A stretch of DNA of 64,000 nucleotides from Leuctra nigra (taxonomy: Eukaryota; Arthropoda; Insecta; Plecoptera; Leuctridae), in contig OW203769.1 of assembly GCA_934045905.1 (NCBI GenBank), positions 25,947,705-26,011,704 on the forward strand. The letters are read 5' to 3'. The position numbers and the translations under genes were made by a program. Shown one piece after another: positions 59,630 through 64,000 of this stretch. The number at the start of each line of letters is the position of its first letter. Position 1 is the first letter of the stretch. The notes beneath the pieces are model-generated. The model had not been told where the DNA came from. It ran no database searches and saw nothing but the letters and a program-made list of their open reading frames with translations.

Positions 59630-62600
59630 CTGCAGACAAGATGGCGGTTAGCAACGCACAAGATGGCGGCTTTTTGTGCGATCAGTAGCGTCCACCACTG
59701 ACTCGAAGAGCATAACTACTAGTTCATATTTATATATGAACTTGCCCAAGGTGGGTTAAGTTCGAAATTATAACTTCTGCACCTCAGAGGTAGAAGGGCG
59801 GAAGTCTATTTGAATGGTTCTTGAGGTGAGCTCATAAACCATCATTTAAGTACCTCAATAATTTGTTGACATCAAGTCAAGGCAGAATTGAAAGCTTGAT
59901 TACATAATTCCAAAATTGTGCAACGCAAACCCGATAAAAATTTACAATTCCGCCCTTCTGCCTCTGAGCCAGGTACAGATTTGCGAACATGTTACCTGGA
60001 GCTGGATGAAGCAGTTTGAAGGGAACATCCGTGACCAATTCACCGCCGAGAGTCCCGCAGTTGAGCTTAACTCGTAGAGAATAGCTGATCACGATACCCA
60101 TCGCCTCCGTCGGAGATTTACCCTCGCCGACCAGGGTGGACGACGCCAGGTTCACGTCGTCATCCTATATGAGAGAGTGTGACGGATAAGACTCCCTAGT
60201 GTCAGACATGAGGTAGCTGATCACGAGGCACATCGCCGCCGTCGGAGATTTAACCTCGCCGACCAGGGTGGACGACGCCAGGTTCACGTCGTCATCCTAT
60301 ATGAGAGAGTGTGACGGATAAGACTCCCTAGTGTCAGACTTGAGGTAGCTAATCACGAGGCACATCGCCTCCGTCGGAGATTTAACCTCGCCGACCAGGG
60401 TGGACGACGCTAGGTTCACGTCGTCGTCCTATATGAGAGACTGTGATGGATAAGACTCCCTAGTGTCAGACATGAGGTAGCTGATCACGATACCCATCGC
60501 CTCCGTCGGAGATTTACCCTCGCCGACCAGGGTGGACGACGCTAGGTTCACGTCGTCGTCCTATATGAGAGACTGTGATGGATAAGACTCCCTAGTGTCA
60601 GACATGAGGTAGCTGATCACGATACCCATCGCCTCCGTCGGAGATTTACCCTCGCCGACCAGGGTGGACGACGCTAGGTTCACGTCGTCGTCCTATATGA
60701 GAGAGTGTGATGGGTAAGACTCCCTAGTGTCAGACATGAGGTAGCTGATCACGATACCCATCGCCTCCGTCGGAGATTTACCCTCGCCGACCAGGGTGGA
60801 CGACGCTAGGTTCACGTCGTCGTCCTATATGAGAGAGTGTGATGGGTAAGACTCCCTAGTGTCAGACTTGAGGTAGCTAATCACGAGGCACATCGCCTCC
60901 GTCGGAGATTTAACCTCGCCGACCAGGGTGGACGACGCCAGGTTCACGTCGTCATCCTATATGAGAGAGTGTGATGGATAAGACTCCGTAGTGTCAGACT
61001 TGAGGTAGCTGATCACGATACCCATCGCCTCCGTCGGAGATTTACCCTCGCCTACCAGGGTGGACGACGCCAGGTTCACGTCGTCATCCTATATGAGAGA
61101 GTGTGACGGATAAGACTCCCTAGTGTCAGACATGAGGTAGCTGATCACGAGGCACATCGCCTCCGTCGGAGATTTACCCTCGCCGACCAGGGTGGACGAC
61201 GCCAGGTTCACGTCGTCATCCTATATGAGAGAGTGTGATGGATAAGACTCCCTAGTGTCAGATATGAGGTAGCTAATCACGAGGCACATCGCCTCCGTCG
61301 GAGATTTAACCTCGCCGACCAGGGTGGACGACGCCAGGTTCACGTCGTCATCCTATATGAGAGAGTGTGATGGGTAACAGAATTGAGGTAGCTGATCACG
61401 ATTCCCATCGCCTCCGTCGGAGATTTGAAGAGCAATTTAAAATTCAAGTCTAAATACAACATGAAAACAAGCACATTTACTTCCCTCACAGAATTCCACA
61501 AAACCTACCCAAAAATATAATACGAGTTGGTATATTAAATGAAATTGCTAAAAACTGTCATGAGATTTAAATTTAATTCGTTTTCATGTAGGTCCATTTT
61601 GTTCAGAAAATTGACTATAAATTTCCTACATTTACCTATGGGTATCTTTTGTAATGAAAGAGAAAACGTCCTATGAAGAAAATCTGATTTTAATTGTATA
61701 TTATTCACAAGTGTTTTGTGTCACACTCTTTTTGAAATATTTCCAAGAAACTTCTTTTCGTATTTTGACAGTATTAATAATTAATTATTTAATGGAGATA
61801 TTATGCATATTATTTTGATGTTTAACGTTTATTATTAGGAATATTTTTACTGATTAATAAGGCCAGGTTTGTATTGTATAAAATACTAAAATTAGGTACA
61901 ATAATTAATAAGTACCTCCATCCGACGAGTCACAAATGCGACTCAAAAACCATGGCTTGATGTTTTCTCGTAAGCACTTTTTTCAAGGAAGCTCGTGTCT
62001 ACTCAAATGTCATATTTAAATAATAGTTTTGGAATAGCAAGTTTCGGATGACATCTACAAATTGTTATACAACGTTATACGTACATACAGGTATTTGTTA
62101 CAGTTTTGACTCAAGTATAATAAAAAATCTAGTGTTACATATCAACCACAGCTGTTGTACTTTGATTATAAGCTATTTTATTCGATAATTTTTAAACAAA
62201 TCAACTTTACTCACATTTCCTCCCGCGGTAGTATTTCGTCGTTTTTTTACTTTTTTGATCGTTTGCACTCGGTTTGAAATTTGCATTGAGTTTTGTATGG
62301 TGTCGTCACTTCAGTGCAAATCAAGTGGAGCACGAGTGCGACCATTATTAGTCAATGCTGTCCGAATTTTACCGTATTTGGCAATCGCAACCGAATAATG
62401 GATCGTAGGATATTATTACTTTTGCATAGATATTGAAATCTTTGACATTTTATCTTGCTGGCCGAGCAATTGTCTGGACTGTGAAAAGGCGTTTTATTTT
62501 ATAAACTCTTGATACAGATGTTATCAAACACAGCAATAGGGGTGGGACTGGGGCTGGGAAAATTTGTTCAAATGAATAGTGATAAAGCAAATATTGACAA

Positions 62601-64000
62601 TAAAAAATATGGATAGGTAAACAAAGCCCCAATGGGGCTTTGTGGCCGCGACCAATTTTAGTGTTTTATTGTATTTGTATGTGTTATTTTTGTGAAATAA
62701 AAAAAGGCCAGTTTGGCACTGGAAGGATTTCGTATACAAACTGAAATTCACTCACATCATTTTTCAAAATAAAATCGTTGTAATTTGGACTTAATACAAA
62801 GTTATATTAATGTATTTTTTTTAACAAACAGCATCACATTATAGGTAGGTATGTTTGAAATGGTCCACCAAGGGAGGTACATCCCAAGGTCATCCTTGTA
62901 TCTGTACTTCATGTATAGAAATCATAAAATTAATTTAATAATTTAATTTAAACCAATTTCAAAACATATTCTCACTAACCTTCAAGTATCCATCGAGCGC
63001 AATACCGTAACGATCCTTATTGCTGGAAGCAAGAGGTACCAGATAGAAGACTTTGGTAAAAGAAGCTCCAGGGGTTACGGGACAACCCTCCCTCGTCTCC
63101 AGACTGGCCACATGTCGTGAAAACTGGGAGTTCACCATAGTCACTTCGCAGTGTTGCACCACGTACACCTGGAATATCGTAAAGGAACATAGATGTTAAA
63201 GTAAAGAGCACTACATTTGTTTAACTAAGAATAGTTTGGTTGCACTGTCTTAGTTATTATTTTCATGCGTACTTTTCATGAACGAGGTTGACACAACTGT
63301 AATACAGAGGGTAGTTTGGGACTGACCTTGATGTTCTTGACGGACTTGCGGGAGTTGTTGTTGATGATGACGTTGGCGGCCAACTTCTCGCCGTGGTAGT
63401 AGATCTCCTTGTCCATCGTCACCTCCAGGTTCAGTTTGCCGGTGGAGAACGTGAACCCCTTGGACACGAGGGAGCTGGGGAGGCGGCGACCGCGCGTCGG
63501 GGGCGCATATTGCAGCTGAGCAAGAGAACATTGATATTGTTTTCGGAATATGTCTTCAAACTGATTGATCAACCCATTGATTTCAATGAATGTAATGGTA
63601 ACACGAACCTTCTTGATGGCGAGAGAGACTGAAGAGCGCTTGTGTCCACGATCATCGGCGTTATCGCCGACGTAGGTCTTGACGTTGTACTCAACTCCCA
63701 GCGGCTTCCCCTGGTCGTCCTCCCCCGGCTGCAGGGTCACCGACGACGGCGAGGAGGCCGGGAAGTGGAACATGAAGGGGAAGGCGTTCGGCGCGAACTT
63801 CTTCAGCAGACGCTCCTAGAAGACAAGTTAGAGCATGAGGAAGCCGTCAACCTCTGCTGCAGGGTCACCGACGACGGCGAGGAGGCCGGGAAGTGGAACA
63901 TGAAGGGGAAGGCGTTCGGCGCGAACTTCTTCAGCAGACGCTCCTAGAAGACAAGTTAGAGCGTGAGGAAGCCGTCAACCTCTGCTGCAGGGTCACCGAC
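59481..64000 (-). CDS. Arr2: Arr2-type (visual/phosrestin-like) arrestin, partial at 5' end
   Basis: Minus-strand exons 63815-63609, 63515-63327, 63168-62980, 60164-59996 and 59629-59481 encode 300 residues; about 100 N-terminal residues lie beyond 64000. Arrestins bind phosphorylated activated GPCRs, here most likely rhodopsin, and stop signalling. Visible family motifs: FHFPASSPSSVTLQPG, GVEYNVKTYVGD, LQYAPPTRGRRLPSSLVSKG, DKEIYYHGEKLAANV, the VQHCEVTMVNSQFS strand, GIALDGYLKDDDVNLASST, KLNCGTLGGELVTDVPFK and the C-terminal DDDDDNIVFEDFARLRLN adaptor-binding tail. No LIEL-type clathrin box lies between PAPG and the acidic tail, unlike non-visual beta-arrestin/Kurtz. Sequence and expected total length (~400 aa) fit Drosophila Arr2. 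Two exons have tandemly repeated starts. Confidence 0.93.
59630..59995 (-). other. Arrestin intron, short
   Basis: Donor GTAACA, acceptor TCTGCAG. No other feature. Confidence 0.7.
59996..60164 (-). CDS. Arr2: Arrestin exon encoding DDDVNLASST...LLHPAPG
   Basis: Acceptor TCATATAG, then GAT GAC GAC GTG; ends CCA GCT CCA G before GTAACA. Phase 0 in, phase 1 out. Its first 83 nt and the acceptor are the first unit of the 132-bp array upstream. Confidence 0.95.
60082..61425 (-). repeat. 132-bp tandem array copying an arrestin exon start and its 3' splice site
   Basis: About 10.2 head-to-tail units of exactly 132 bp; the marker CnTCCTATATGAGAG recurs at 60161, 60293, 60425, 60557, 60689, 60821, 60953, 61085, 61217 and 61349. 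Each unit is 83 nt of exon sequence (encoding DDDVNLASSTLVGEGKSPTE and AMGIVIS) plus 49 nt of intron ending TCATATAG. Only the unit nearest the exon body is the real exon. The other copies carry an in-frame TAG at the acceptor. Variant bases (CCAGG/CTAGG, CATCC/CGTCC) occur in blocks, as expected from unequal exchange. Confidence 0.93.
61426..62979 (-). other. Remainder of the arrestin 2.8-kb intron
   Basis: AT-rich, donor GTTAGT next to 62980. No exon, repeat or RNA gene recognised. Confidence 0.6.
62980..63168 (-). CDS. Arr2: Arrestin exon encoding VYVVQHCEVTM...LDGYLK
   Basis: Acceptor ATATTCCAG, then GTG TAC GTG GTG; ends TTG AAG before GTTAGT; 63 codons, phase 0 on both sides. Contains HVASLETREGCPVTPG and the NKDRYGIALDG motif. 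Confidence 0.95.
63327..63515 (-). CDS. Arr2: Arrestin exon encoding LQYAPPTRG...KNIK
   Basis: Acceptor CTTGCTCAG, then CTG CAA TAT GCG; ends ATC AAG before GTCAGT; 63 codons, phase 0 on both sides. Contains SSLVSKGFTFSTGKLNL and DKEIYYHGEK. Confidence 0.95.
63609..63815 (-). CDS. Arr2: Arrestin exon encoding ERLLKKFAPNAFPF...LAIKK
   Basis: Acceptor TTGTCTTCTAG, then GAG CGT CTG CTG; ends AAG AAG before GTTCGT; 69 codons, phase 0. Its first 87 nt and the acceptor are tandemly repeated upstream. Confidence 0.95.
63729..64000 (-). repeat. 128-bp tandem array copying another arrestin exon start and acceptor
   Basis: CTGCAGGGTCACCGACGACG starts at 63729 and 63857, and its first 16 nt start a third unit at 63985 at the window edge, so the period is 128 bp. 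Each unit is 87 nt of exon (ERLLKKFAPNAFPFMFHFPA through SVTLQ) plus 41 nt of intron ending TTGTCTTCTAG. The two complete copies are almost identical. The array may continue past the window edge. Confidence 0.9.

Noticed and set aside
60082..61425. CRISPR-like reading of the regular array
   Set aside because: The units are contiguous 132-bp tandem copies of arrestin exon and intron sequence with no unique spacers, in a eukaryotic genome.
59481..64000. Assignment to the non-visual beta-arrestin Kurtz
   Set aside because: The tail lacks a LIEL-type clathrin box between the C-domain and the FEDF motif and is short. The motifs match the Arr2/phosrestin class better.

Overview
The window is AT-rich, intron-rich animal DNA with few genes and many small transposable elements. 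Spliced cuticle-protein genes and a visual-type arrestin identify it as an insect chromosome. The species cannot be settled from this sequence; a hemipteran is my guess.

Four protein genes can be rebuilt exon by exon with GT-AG introns and matching phases. (1) Plus strand, 6173-12320: a five-exon secreted cuticular protein of the Rebers-Riddiford (RR) family, about 303 aa, with a Q/A/Y-rich C-terminus. (2) Minus strand, 30446-22524: a secreted cuticle-like gene. Its two short 5' exons can join either a 2.1-kb proximal terminal exon (product about 736 aa) or a 152-nt distal terminal exon (product about 85 aa); both end in the same C-terminal signature. (3) Minus strand, about 44812-37617: a secreted His/Gly/Tyr-rich protein. 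It has two homologous internal exons with identical phases (2 in, 0 out), so they can only be used one at a time. (4) Minus strand, 64000-59481: the C-terminal three quarters of an Arr2-type arrestin, whose 5' exons lie beyond the right edge.

Layout: 1-6.1 kb is intergenic with short inverted-repeat elements. 6.1-12.3 kb is gene 1. 12.3-22.5 kb is repeat-rich and holds a LINE fragment and several MITE-like or foldback-like elements. 22.5-30.5 kb is gene 2. 30.5-37.6 kb is intergenic with nested palindromes. 37.6-44.8 kb is gene 3. 44.8-59.5 kb is intergenic with a second LINE fragment. 59.5-64 kb is arrestin.

Three of the four genes encode probable secreted cuticle or matrix proteins, so this is a small cuticle-gene neighbourhood next to a phototransduction gene. 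The most notable features are exon-level: mutually exclusive exons in gene 3, alternative terminal exons in gene 2, and two separate tandem arrays in the arrestin gene (132-bp and 128-bp units). Each arrestin array copies a 3' splice site together with the first 83-87 nt of the exon behind it. Two elements with inverted arrays of short repeats and a tRNA-like sequence between the arms (4.6-5.7 kb and 16.3-17.6 kb) may be one unusual transposon class.
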